NCBI GenBank assembly: GCA_002477955.1
Contig: DLLE01000036.1
Location: 996 to 25,042, forward strand
Source of the DNA: Treponema sp. UBA7570
Lineage (GTDB): Bacteria; Spirochaetota; Spirochaetia; Treponematales; Treponemataceae
DNA: 24,047 bases
Reading direction: 5' to 3'
The position numbers were made by a program, and so were the translations under genes. This document shows positions 1 to 6,637 of the stretch, in pieces. The notes below the pieces were generated by a model. That model did not search any database and was not told the DNA's origin. It worked only from the letters and a program-made list of their open reading frames with translations. The stretch's first letter is position 1; each line of letters starts with the position of its first letter.

Positions 1-1136
1 CGGCTCACTTATAACAGGGTTTGTTACGTCGTCTGTTGTATATGGCGCGTAAAAATCAAAGCACCATTCTGCAACATTTCCTGACATATCATAAATTCCG
101 TAGGCATTCGCCTTATGCTGCTTAACCTCTGTTATTTTACTATATGAAGCTACTTCCCTAAAATCGCTGGAGCCGCTGTATGTATAGTCTTCTCCGCCCC
201 GCGCCGCATATTCCCATTCTGCCTCTGTCGGAAGCCTGTAGCCATTGGAATTAAAATTGCAGACAACTTTTGCTAAGGTTCCTACTGTTTTTTTCCAACT
301 GTCAGGATCTGTTGAATCTTCGAGTGAATAACACGGCGTAAGCCCCTCGGCGCTAGAACGCTTGTTGCAATAACTAATTGCATCAAACCAGTTGACAGAC
401 TTGACAGGATAATTTTCGCCGTCAGCTATCTCATAGGCAGGCACGTATTGTTTATATTCTGCCTGGGTAACTTCATGCGTGCAAACAAAAAAATCTTTTG
501 TAAGAGTAACAGAATGAGCTTTTGAGGCTTCGCTTTCTTCTGTTGACATGCCAGTCTTGCCGCCCATTGTAAAAGTTCCCGCGCTGACTCTTGCAAAATC
601 TTCCGGGGTCGGAACGTCATCTGTTGAAGGGTTGTCTTCGTCTGAGTTATCTTCGCTAGGCTTTTCAGGGGCGGTTGAGACTTCCTCGTATTCTACTGTT
701 TTTCCGTCAATTGTGAACTTAGTAAGAGCCTTGCCATTTTCTATATCGGCTTGAATTATGCGGGAATATGTTTTTCCGTCGGAACCAGTCCATGTTATCT
801 CTAGGCTGAATACATATTTATTAACTTCAAGAGTTACGGTGTATTTTCCCTGGTGCTCCACATAACGCCCGTAAACTGTCGGATTAGATTCCGCTGTTCT
901 TGCGGAAGCCTGGACTTCTGAGCCTTCTTCCCACTCATAATAAGTTGCGGTGGATTCCGTGTCGATTTTTAAATAGCTTTTGCCGTCTTTGGCCGAATAG
1001 ATTTTTCCTACATATTCAGGCTGAGAGGAAGTTCCAGAGCCCGAATCGTCGTCTTCTTTACAGGAAGTTATACCCCCCCCGTCAAAATTGTCAAAAACGC
1101 CAAAAGCACAGCTGATTTTGCAAAAAACTTGTTCAT
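1..1136 (-). CDS. Lipoprotein with C-terminal FGE/SUMF1-like domain, frame interrupted at a G8 tract; 3' end outside window
   Basis: Start ATG at 1136-1134 follows a good ribosome site (AGGAG). It opens a signal peptide (MNKFFAKSAVLLAFLTILT) that runs into eight G and stops after 22 codons. Removing two G or adding one joins it to a long open frame reaching base 1. The restored protein continues ITSC-KEDD, a fitting lipobox, then a beta-rich region, then an acidic linker, then FVHTE-type FGE repeats: AGTFTMGG, THEVTQAEY, VNWFDAISYCN, GYRLPTEAEWEYAARGG and GNVAEWC. This is the family of formylglycine-generating enzymes, which in spirochaetes and Bacteroidetes also includes many surface lipoproteins without shown sulfatase-activating function. 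The copper-binding Cys region lies beyond the window, so enzyme activity cannot be judged. As written the gene is OFF. It may be phase variable, a true pseudogene, or a homopolymer sequencing error. A promoter at 1186-1214 fits. Confidence 0.75.
1073..1080 (-). repeat. Homopolymer G8 tract in lipoprotein signal peptide
   Basis: Eight C on the plus strand, read as eight G in the gene, fall at the end of the signal-peptide hydrophobic core. Six or nine G restore the frame; seven or eight give early stops (25 or 22 codons). Slipped-strand mispairing at poly-G is an established phase-variation mechanism, including in Treponema pallidum. Confidence 0.8.
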
Positions 1137-1185
1137 TTTACATCTCCTATACGCTTTTCTTAAAACAAGAAAGCTAATATTTTTT

Positions 1186-1214
1186 AGTATACGCTCGAAT
1201 TTTGCTAAAAGCAA
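1186..1214 (-). promoter_or_regulatory. Sigma70-type promoter for the FGE-like lipoprotein gene
   Basis: On the minus strand TTGCTT, a 17-base spacer and TATACT are followed by an untranslated leader of about 42 nt with the AGGAG site near its end. The -10 is good and the -35 weak. Confidence 0.4.
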
Positions 1215-1225
1215 TTTTTCAGCGA

Positions 1226-2005
1226 TTACAGTTTTTTATCTTGCATTCTTACAGGAACTCCCATTTTGTCCAGATCGGCTTTTATTCCGCCGACTGTGTA
1301 GCCCATGCTGTGAACCATGCTCGCAATGAGGGCCGCATCGGCTTTTCCTTCTTTTAGTACGTTCGCCAGATGTCCGGGAGTTCCGCCGCCGCCAGAAGCA
1401 ATTACAGGAACACCGACACTTTCCGCAATCATTTTTGTAAGGTTTATTTCGTAGCCGTTTTTCATTCCGTCTGCATCAATCGAATTCAGCACGATTTCTC
1501 CGGCTCCAAGCTTTACGGCTTTTATTGCCCATTCGCGCGCGTCAAGATCGGTTTTTGTCCGTCCGCCGTTTATAAAAACCCTGTAGCCGCTTGGGCAGGT
1601 TTCGTCTTTTGCCGCATCCATTCCAAGAACAATGCACTGGTTTCCGAAAATTCGCGCGCCTTGGCTAATAAGCTCCGGATTTTTTACAGCCTGGCTGTTC
1701 AAGCTTACTTTTTCTGCTCCGGCAAGAATTGTTGAGCGAATGTCTTCGATTGAACCGATTCCGCCGCCGACGCAAAAAGGTATAAAAACCTGCTCAGCGA
1801 CGCGGCTTATAAGCTCAAGAATTGGACCTCTTCCGCGCGCGCTTGCCATAATGTCGTAGAAAACAAGCTCGTCAACTCCCTGATCGTAGTATTTTTTTGC
1901 CATCTCGACAGGGTCGCCAATATCAACATTGTTCTGAAATTTTACGCCTTTTGTAGTCCGGCCGTCTTTTACATCAAGACAAACAATAATTCTTTTTTTT
2001 AACAT
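1226..2005 (-). CDS. hisF: Imidazole glycerol phosphate synthase cyclase subunit HisF
   Basis: This 259-residue TIM-barrel protein has the usual HisF length. HisF uses ammonia from HisH to convert PRFAR to imidazole glycerol phosphate and AICAR, linking histidine and purine synthesis in the cytoplasm. Both catalytic aspartates are at their classical positions: D11 in CLDVKDG and D130 in GMDA. Phosphate-binding loops CVGGGI (about 78-83) and ASGGGG (near residue 205) are present. The motif usually read DITAS is DIMAS here. It follows hisH by 71 bases in the same direction and has its own ribosome site (AAAGGTC). The conserved N-terminus argues against the WbuZ/HisF2-type relatives of sugar amidation pathways. 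No other his genes are in the window. Confidence 0.95.
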   Translation of the reverse strand: MLKKRIIVCLDVKDGRTTKGVKFQNNVDIGDPVEMAKKYYDQGVDELVFYDIMASARGRGPILELISRVAEQVFIPFCVGGGIGSIEDIRSTILAGAEKVSLNSQAVKNPELISQGARIFGNQCIVLGMDAAKDETCPSGYRVFINGGRTKTDLDAREWAIKAVKLGAGEIVLNSIDADGMKNGYEINLTKMIAESVGVPVIASGGGGTPGHLANVLKEGKADAALIASMVHSMGYTVGGIKADLDKMGVPVRMQDKKL

Positions 2006-2076
2006 ATTTTCTGACCTTTTTTTTAGATTCGGCTGTATTTTTTTGCTTTAGCGGATTCCTGCCTAAAAATTTCTGC

Positions 2077-2703
2077 TTAGCCGTCAATAAAATTTTTCAG
2101 AACCTGAAGTCCGCACTTTCCCGACTTTTCCGGATGGCACTGAAAAACTGTAATATTTTCGCTTTCCACGCAGGCTGGAACTTGCGTTCCGTAATCGACC
2201 CATGCTTTTACAATTGTTTTGTCTTCCGGCTGGATTAAATACGAGTGGACAAAATAAAAGTCTGAATGTTCCGGAACTCCTTCCAAAAGTTTTGAGCCGC
2301 CGTTTGAAAAATTCAAATCGTTCCAGCCAATCTGCGGAACTTTTAATCCCGGATTTTTTCCTTCTTCTTTCCAGACTGTGTTAAAAAGCTTTATTTCGCC
2401 TTTTAAAAGCCCAAGACAGTCAACATCGCCTTCTTCCGAATGTTCAAAAACAATCTGGCTTCCAAGACAGATTCCAAGCATCGGCTTTTTTGCTTTTGCC
2501 CAGTCTTTTAAAAATGAGTCAAAGCCTGTTTTTTTTAACTGTTCCATTGCGTATTTTGCTTCGCCGACTCCTGGAACAATCAGCCGTTCGCAATTTTCGA
2601 GTTCGGACGGTTTTTTTGAGAGAATAAAATTTGCGTTCAAAGACAAAAGCGCGCGTTCGACACTTTTTATATTGCCTGCATTGTAGTCAACAATTCCAAT
2701 CAT
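2077..2703 (-). CDS. hisH: Imidazole glycerol phosphate synthase glutaminase subunit HisH
   Basis: This 208-residue class I glutamine amidotransferase supplies ammonia to HisF. The nucleophile is C79 in GICLGSQ and the His-Glu pair is H190 and E192 in QCHPE. The N-terminus MIGIVDYNAGN is canonical, so ATG at 2703-2701 is chosen over an upstream TTG at 2739. That TTG lies exactly in the -35 box of the predicted promoter. There is no Shine-Dalgarno, and the -10 (TAGAAT) ends 7 nt before the ATG, so the mRNA is probably leaderless. hisF follows downstream. The oxyanion-strand motif is PGVGEA rather than the commoner PGVGAF. Confidence 0.95.
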   Translation of the reverse strand: MIGIVDYNAGNIKSVERALLSLNANFILSKKPSELENCERLIVPGVGEAKYAMEQLKKTGFDSFLKDWAKAKKPMLGICLGSQIVFEHSEEGDVDCLGLLKGEIKLFNTVWKEEGKNPGLKVPQIGWNDLNFSNGGSKLLEGVPEHSDFYFVHSYLIQPEDKTIVKAWVDYGTQVPACVESENITVFQCHPEKSGKCGLQVLKNFIDG

Positions 2704-2710
2704 GGCTGAA

Positions 2711-2739
2711 ATTCTAGCGGTGAGATATTTTTTGGTCAA
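2711..2739 (-). promoter_or_regulatory. Promoter of hisHF
   Basis: The minus strand shows TTGACC, exactly 17 bases, TAGAAT, then 7 bases (TTCAGCC) to the hisH ATG. Both boxes match sigma70 consensus at five of six positions. The implied start site is on or next to the ATG. Confidence 0.6.
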
Positions 2740-2782
2740 TGCCAGGCAGTTTTAATCTGCAAAAAGTTTTGTTTTTTTCAGA

Positions 2783-2811
2783 TTGAAGAATTCGCGCAGT
2801 TTTCCGATAAT
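2783..2811 (+). promoter_or_regulatory. Promoter of the small membrane protein gene
   Basis: TTGAAG, a 17-base spacer and GATAAT are followed by 6 bases to the ATG at 2818. It is back to back with the hisH promoter in a 114-base divergent spacer and again predicts a leaderless transcript. Confidence 0.5.
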
Positions 2812-2817
2812 TTCTAT

Positions 2818-3036
2818 ATGGATGAACTTTTTCAGGTGATAAAAGCAGTTTTTTCTAACAAAAATGTAATTGCGGCGGCGGTTGGGTGTGCCGTTATGTT
2901 TGAATTTATCAGTTACATAGGCAATTACCGAAAAAAGCCGCCAAAACAAAAAATTAAGAAAATAGTTGCCGCAGTTCCTCCAGCTTCTTCTGAAAAAGAC
3001 GAAAATTCCGCCTCAGAAAAAAAAGCCGATGAATAG
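2818..3036 (+). CDS. Small single-pass membrane protein, unknown function
   Basis: The 72-residue product has one hydrophobic segment at about residues 17-35 (NVIAAAVGCAVMFEFISYIG). A basic proline-containing stretch follows (YRKKPPKQKIKK), then a hydrophilic tail rich in Ser, Glu and Lys. This suggests one membrane helix with the positive part cytoplasmic. I do not recognise the family. A well-spaced promoter 6 nt before the ATG supports the gene; there is no Shine-Dalgarno. The last 83 bases overlap the 3' end of convergent recQ, so the tails share DNA in antisense frames. One of the two ends could be longer or shorter than drawn, but both stops are clear. Confidence 0.6.
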   Translation: MDELFQVIKAVFSNKNVIAAAVGCAVMFEFISYIGNYRKKPPKQKIKKIVAAVPPASSEKDENSASEKKADE

Positions 3037-4636
3037 ATTTTTCAGTTAAAAAATGCCTGAATAAAAAATGAGGTTTTTCTGTTTTTATGTCGATATGATT
3101 TTCCCAAAATCCGCCGAGCTTTTTTATTCTTTTACAGTCAAAAAGCTGCGTTAGAATTTCTTGCATATCGCGTGCTTCCCAGACATTTTCCTTATAAAAA
3201 TCTCTGTCCCGCAAATTGAACTTTTGGGTCAAAATATTCACAGTTTCGTCTTTTGTAAAAAGCCTTCTGTTCCGTTTTATAAACTTAAATGCAAATTCGG
3301 CGTCGTCCGCGCAATAATCAGCTTTTTTTCCAAGTTTTTGCGCATCGCAAATGTCGCAGCCCGAACAGACAACCTGTTCTCCTGTCAAATAGCTCATCAT
3401 AAATTCTCTGCGGCATATTTTTGAATTTGCAAAATCGCCCATAACTTTTTCACGGCTGTTTTTTTGCGCCTGCCGCCATTTTGCCTGGTCTTTGTGGCTC
3501 CAGATTAAGACCGAGCTTACAGAGTCGCCTTTTCTTCCTGCGCGGCCTGCTTCCTGGATAAAATTTTCTATGTGTTCCGGGGCGTCGAGGTGAACCACAG
3601 TGTAAATGTTTCCCTTGTCCATTCCCATTCCGTATGCGCACGTCGCCGCAAGAATCCCGTCTTCCGAGTCAAAAAACCATTTTTCAACTGCGAGTTTTTC
3701 TTCTTTTGTCATGCCTGCGTGATAGAATTTTGCTTTTTCTGAACCGAAATATGCGGTCAAAAGACGAGCCGTGTCTTCCGTTTTTCTCCTGCTTGAGCAA
3801 AAAACTATCATTGGTTTTTTAAGCTCGATGCATGCTCTTAAAACGGCTTTTTTCTTTGCGTATGCGTACCTTACTTCGTAGTGAATGTTTGAGCGGTCTG
3901 CTGAGCTTTGAACAAGATGGGCATTTCCGTCAAAAAGGACTTCATTCACCCTTGCAAGGACTGGAGGACTTGCCGTTGCTGTAAAGGCGGTGACGGTTTT
4001 TACTCCGAGCTCTTTTATGATTTTTCCGAGCGTAAGGTATGCCGGTCTGAACGAATCTCCCCATTCAGAAACGCAATGCGCTTCATCGATTGCAATGTGG
4101 GCAATTCTGCATTTTTTTAAGCGGCAGATAATTTTTTCATTTTGCAAAGCTTCAGGATTTGCAAGAATTACCCGCGCTTGTCCGCATTCTATTTTACGAA
4201 AATTTTCTTCCCGTTCTTCCTGTGTCTGTCCGCCTTTAAAAACAACGCACGAAAGGCTTCCTTCCTGCATTCTTCTGTGCTGGTCTGCCATCAAAGCCAG
4301 AAGCGGATAAATTACAAGAGTCGGGCCGTCCAAAAGCGGCGCAGGTGTCAAAAAACACAGAGATTTTCCGGCTCCTGTCGGCAAAAGAACAATCTGCTTT
4401 CCGCGGCACACACCGTCGTTTTCGTTTATCTGGCCGTCTGGCTCAAAATCTTTATCTTCGGAGCATGAAGTGTCTAGAATATTTGCAATTACAAGCCTTT
4501 GCCACGGAAACAAAAATTTTATGCCGAATGATTTTTGCGCTGCCCTGGTTGCCTCATCGCAATAAAAAAAATCTTCTTCGTCAAAACTTTGCGCAGGAAA
4601 ATCTTCGCCTTCAATAAAAAAATCTTTTTCTGCCAT
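2954..4636 (-). CDS. recQ: RecQ-family ATP-dependent DNA helicase
   Basis: The 560-residue superfamily 2 helicase carries Walker A LLPTGAGKS (K91), DEAH box 184-187, motif III TAFTATA, and motif VI QEAGRAGRKG (360-369). A zinc-binding cysteine set follows (C407, C423, C426, C429) and then a winged-helix-like region. RecQ unwinds DNA 3' to 5' in recombination and replication-fork repair. No HRDC domain is evident. Start: a GTG at 4654 is possible, but GGAGG sits 8 nt before ATG 4636, which decides for the shorter form. Oddities: about 28 extra residues lie between the Q-motif helix and Walker A. The aromatic-rich loop reads EWGDSFRP where most RecQ have WGHDFRP. The 3' end overlaps the small gene at 2818-3036. 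It lies 63 bases behind the OmpA gene. Confidence 0.92.
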   Translation of the reverse strand: MAEKDFFIEGEDFPAQSFDEEDFFYCDEATRAAQKSFGIKFLFPWQRLVIANILDTSCSEDKDFEPDGQINENDGVCRGKQIVLLPTGAGKSLCFLTPAPLLDGPTLVIYPLLALMADQHRRMQEGSLSCVVFKGGQTQEEREENFRKIECGQARVILANPEALQNEKIICRLKKCRIAHIAIDEAHCVSEWGDSFRPAYLTLGKIIKELGVKTVTAFTATASPPVLARVNEVLFDGNAHLVQSSADRSNIHYEVRYAYAKKKAVLRACIELKKPMIVFCSSRRKTEDTARLLTAYFGSEKAKFYHAGMTKEEKLAVEKWFFDSEDGILAATCAYGMGMDKGNIYTVVHLDAPEHIENFIQEAGRAGRKGDSVSSVLIWSHKDQAKWRQAQKNSREKVMGDFANSKICRREFMMSYLTGEQVVCSGCDICDAQKLGKKADYCADDAEFAFKFIKRNRRLFTKDETVNILTQKFNLRDRDFYKENVWEARDMQEILTQLFDCKRIKKLGGFWENHIDIKTEKPHFLFRHFLTEKSIHRLFFLRRNFRLFQKKLEELRQLFS

Positions 4637-4699
4637 ACATATTGCCTCCGGCACTAATATATATGGCGGTAAAAGTCAATTTTTGCACAAAAAAAGCAA

Positions 4700-5953
4700 T
4701 TATCTGTCAAGAATTGTAATTTCTACGCGGCGGTTTTTTGCCATTCCAGCCTTGTCTGCATTTGAGGCGACTGGAACTTTTGAACCAAATCCCTGCGTAA
4801 AAACGTGTTTTTTTTCTCTAATTCCCAAGTTCGTCAAAAAATCTGCAACGGCTTCCGCCCTCTGCTCGCTCAAAATCTGGCACGATTCTTCGCTTCCAAA
4901 GCGGGCAGTGTGTCCCGAAACTAAAAGGTCGTTGTCAGGATAAGCCGAGAGAATTTCCCCGATTTTTTTGATTTTAGTTTTTTCGCTTTTTTCGAGCCGC
5001 GCGCTGTTTGCTTCAAACTGAATATTTTCCAGGCTGATTGTAAGTCCGCGGTCGGTTTTTGTTACCGAAACGTCTTGCAAGCCCATTCCGTCAATTTTTT
5101 CGAGGATTTCCTGCACAGCCTCTTCTGTCGCCGTCCTCTTAAATTCTGTATATTCGACCTTCGTTTTTCCAGAAAACTGATATTCATTTCCGGTCAAAGT
5201 TTCAATCACGATTCTAAAATTTTCTTCGTAATGGTCAATCTGTCCCTTTTCAAAATCCCACCAGATTGTTCTGTCAGAAAAACCCATCGTCGTAACTGGA
5301 AAATCAGCAATAAAACCATTTTGCGCCTGTTCCATTTCCGTTTCGTAAAAAAGCGTGTATTTTGCAGAAATTACTGCAAAAGTCTTTTTTGTCCTGGAAC
5401 TGTCCGAAGAAAGGCCTTCTTCATCGCGCTCATATTTGTATTTTGCCGTAAAAGGCACAAAAAACGGCTCTTCAACGTTCAGCTGGCGCCTCAAGTCTTC
5501 CGCTTCGTAGCCTTCGGCAGTCCACTCATCGCCAGTTTTTAGCATTTTGTCCGGAAAAACAGGAAGGTCGCGGATTACCGGCATAAAATAGCTTGAGTCA
5601 ATTTCAAACCGGCCGTCCTTTGCCCTCCAGAAATTGCTTTCAAAATTTTCGCCCCATTTCCAGCTTCCGCCGTTATTGTCCGCAGAATGAGACTGCTCGC
5701 TCGTCATAAAATTTCCGCATATCCAGCCGCGTCCGTTTTCATCAACTTTTTCGACTCTTTCTGTAACACGGCTTACGATTTTTGCGCGGTGGTTCAGCCT
5801 GCCGTTCACTTTGACAGTCTCGTCAACAGTAGAGATCAAGCCAAAATTGTCGCCTTCGCTGTATTTAAACTCAAATTTTCTGCCTTCGTCAGCAGCAAAA
5901 AACAAATTTGCGGCAAAAATAAAAAATCCGGCAAAAAAAATCGTTTTCTTCAT
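4700..5953 (-). CDS. OmpA-family periplasmic/outer-membrane protein
   Basis: The 417-residue protein has a signal peptide (MKKTIFFAGFFIFAANLFFA, likely cut before ADEG). A beta-rich domain of about 270 residues with many aromatic residues follows, then a C-terminal OmpA peptidoglycan-associating domain (about 305-417). That domain shows IQFEANSARL, SGHTARFGSEE, LSEQRAEAVADFL and NRRVEI. Such proteins tie the outer envelope to peptidoglycan. The Asp that contacts diaminopimelate in Gram-negative OmpA (GHTD) is Ala350 here, while Arg365 is kept. Treponemal peptidoglycan is known to carry ornithine instead of diaminopimelate, so the change makes sense. The start has GGAG 9 nt upstream. The N-terminal domain is not recognised. 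A weak promoter (TTGCTT, 16, TATAAC at 6092-6119, minus) would put the GC-rich block 5981-6090 in its leader. Confidence 0.85.
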   Translation of the reverse strand: MKKTIFFAGFFIFAANLFFAADEGRKFEFKYSEGDNFGLISTVDETVKVNGRLNHRAKIVSRVTERVEKVDENGRGWICGNFMTSEQSHSADNNGGSWKWGENFESNFWRAKDGRFEIDSSYFMPVIRDLPVFPDKMLKTGDEWTAEGYEAEDLRRQLNVEEPFFVPFTAKYKYERDEEGLSSDSSRTKKTFAVISAKYTLFYETEMEQAQNGFIADFPVTTMGFSDRTIWWDFEKGQIDHYEENFRIVIETLTGNEYQFSGKTKVEYTEFKRTATEEAVQEILEKIDGMGLQDVSVTKTDRGLTISLENIQFEANSARLEKSEKTKIKKIGEILSAYPDNDLLVSGHTARFGSEESCQILSEQRAEAVADFLTNLGIREKKHVFTQGFGSKVPVASNADKAGMAKNRRVEITILDR

Positions 5954-5980
5954 AAAAATTCTCCATAATAAAATTTGGGA

Positions 5981-6165
5981 CGCACAAGAGGCCCTCTAAC
6001 CGCTGTTGCAGGCTTCGGTGCCCTCGGTGCTTTGCACGCGCACGCGCCCTTCCACATCGGGCTGCAAAGCCCGGGCGAGCTTTAGCTCACAGTTATATAA
6101 AACAAGTTTTGCAAAGCAAAAGTTGCAGCGTGCACCGCACGCAAGCCATCGGGCTGCAATGCAAT
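5981..6165. repeat. GC-rich, hairpin-dense block; candidate interspersed repeat
   Basis: This 237-base gap has no convincing gene but dense symmetry and is much more GC-rich than its flanks. A 13-base direct repeat CATCGGGCTGCAA lies at 6055-6067 and 6147-6159. Hairpins: GTGC-TTT-GCAC (6027-6037); CGGGCT-GCAA-AGCCCG (6058-6073); GAGCT-TT-AGCTC (6077-6088); CAAG-TTTTGC-AAA-GCAAAA-GTTG (6103-6125, one G.G mismatch); GCGTGC-ACC-GCACGC (6128-6142). TCGGTGC is repeated at 6015 and 6024. This resembles a REP or MITE-like intergenic repeat or a structured RNA. Short open frames on both strands here look spurious. Confidence 0.5.
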
Positions 6166-6175
6166 ATAAAAAGTA

Positions 6176-6184
6176 TGGTATAAT
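6176..6184 (+). promoter_or_regulatory. Extended -10 promoter of the resolvase-like gene
   Basis: TGGTATAAT is a perfect extended -10 (TGnTATAAT) ending 6 nt before the ATG at 6191. No clear -35 is seen, as is usual for extended -10 promoters. No Shine-Dalgarno follows, so the transcript is probably leaderless. Confidence 0.6.
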
Positions 6185-6190
6185 CACTTT

Positions 6191-6637
6191 ATGAGCATTT
6201 TACTTGAGCGTTTTATTCACAATCCCGCGCTTTTATTTATTTTCGGAATAATTATATTTATTTTAATTGTTTTTATCTCCTGGAAAGCCGGAAGAATTTC
6301 TGCCGAGTTAAAATTCCGCCGTGTCTTAAAAACTGAGCGCGCAGATGCTGTAACCCGTTCAAAAGCGGTTCTTTCCGGACTTGCAGCCGAGCAGATTGCT
6401 CCTTTTTTGCCGGATTTTCCATGCAATCCTGCCGACTGCCGTTTTGTCGGAAAACCTGTGGATTTTGTCGCTTTTAGCACAGAAAATGATGGCGCGGTAA
6501 AAGAAATTTTATTTATTGAAGTAAAAAACGGGACAAGCCAGCTTTCAAAGCGCGAAAAAGAAATAAAAAAATGCGTTGAGGAAAAAAAAGTGCGGTACAT
6601 AGAGTACCGCACCAATTTAGAAAATAAAAATTTTTAG
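6191..6637 (+). CDS. Membrane-anchored Holliday-junction-resolvase-like endonuclease (Endonuc_Holl family)
   Basis: The 148-residue protein begins with one membrane helix (about 12-31) and a basic linker. A small nuclease domain of the family related to archaeal Holliday junction resolvase follows (Pfam Endonuc_Holl, PF10107, by recall). Core residues of the PD-(D/E)XK-like fold are visible: E67 in GLAAEQIAPFLP, D91 in GKPVDFVAF, and E110-x-K112 in FIEVKNG. The tail KKVRYIEYR matches the family's end. The substrate is unproven in bacteria and the membrane tether is unusual for a DNA enzyme. The stop TAG (6635-6637) overlaps the convergent potD stop. The codons for the tail also contain the potABCD terminator hairpin. 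Confidence 0.75.
   Translation: MSILLERFIHNPALLFIFGIIIFILIVFISWKAGRISAELKFRRVLKTERADAVTRSKAVLSGLAAEQIAPFLPDFPCNPADCRFVGKPVDFVAFSTENDGAVKEILFIEVKNGTSQLSKREKEIKKCVEEKKVRYIEYRTNLENKNF
6582..6612 (-). terminator. Factor-independent terminator of potABCD, inside the opposing gene
   Basis: On the minus strand a perfect 9-bp stem, GTGCGGTAC and GTACCGCAC around a 5-base loop (6590-6612), is followed at once by eight U (A8 at 6582-6589 on plus). It starts 22 bases past the potD stop and lies wholly in codons of the convergent nuclease gene. On the plus strand no U-run follows. Confidence 0.8.

Noticed and set aside
1201..1214. TTGCT-AAA-AGCAA inverted repeat as a hisF terminator
   Set aside because: Five-bp stem without a U-run in the hisF direction; part of it is better explained as the -35 of the lipoprotein promoter.
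1226..2703. hisHF as WbuZ/WbuY-type genes of surface sugar amidation
   Set aside because: HisF has the true family start and both catalytic Asp at 11 and 130, and no sugar-modifying neighbours are present.
2704..2739. TTG start extending HisH by 12 residues
   Set aside because: It falls in the predicted -35 box and lengthens a canonical MIGIVDYNAGN start.
4637..4654. GTG start of recQ six codons upstream
   Set aside because: GGAGG lies between it and ATG 4636 at proper spacing for the ATG.
5075..5542. 155-codon open frame antisense to the OmpA gene
   Set aside because: Shadow of a well-supported gene; no ribosome site or domain.
5996..6194. Open frames of 62-63 codons on both strands of the GC-rich block
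   Set aside because: They follow from GC-rich hairpin sequence, have no ribosome site or recognisable domain, and overlap each other; treated as repeat-like DNA.
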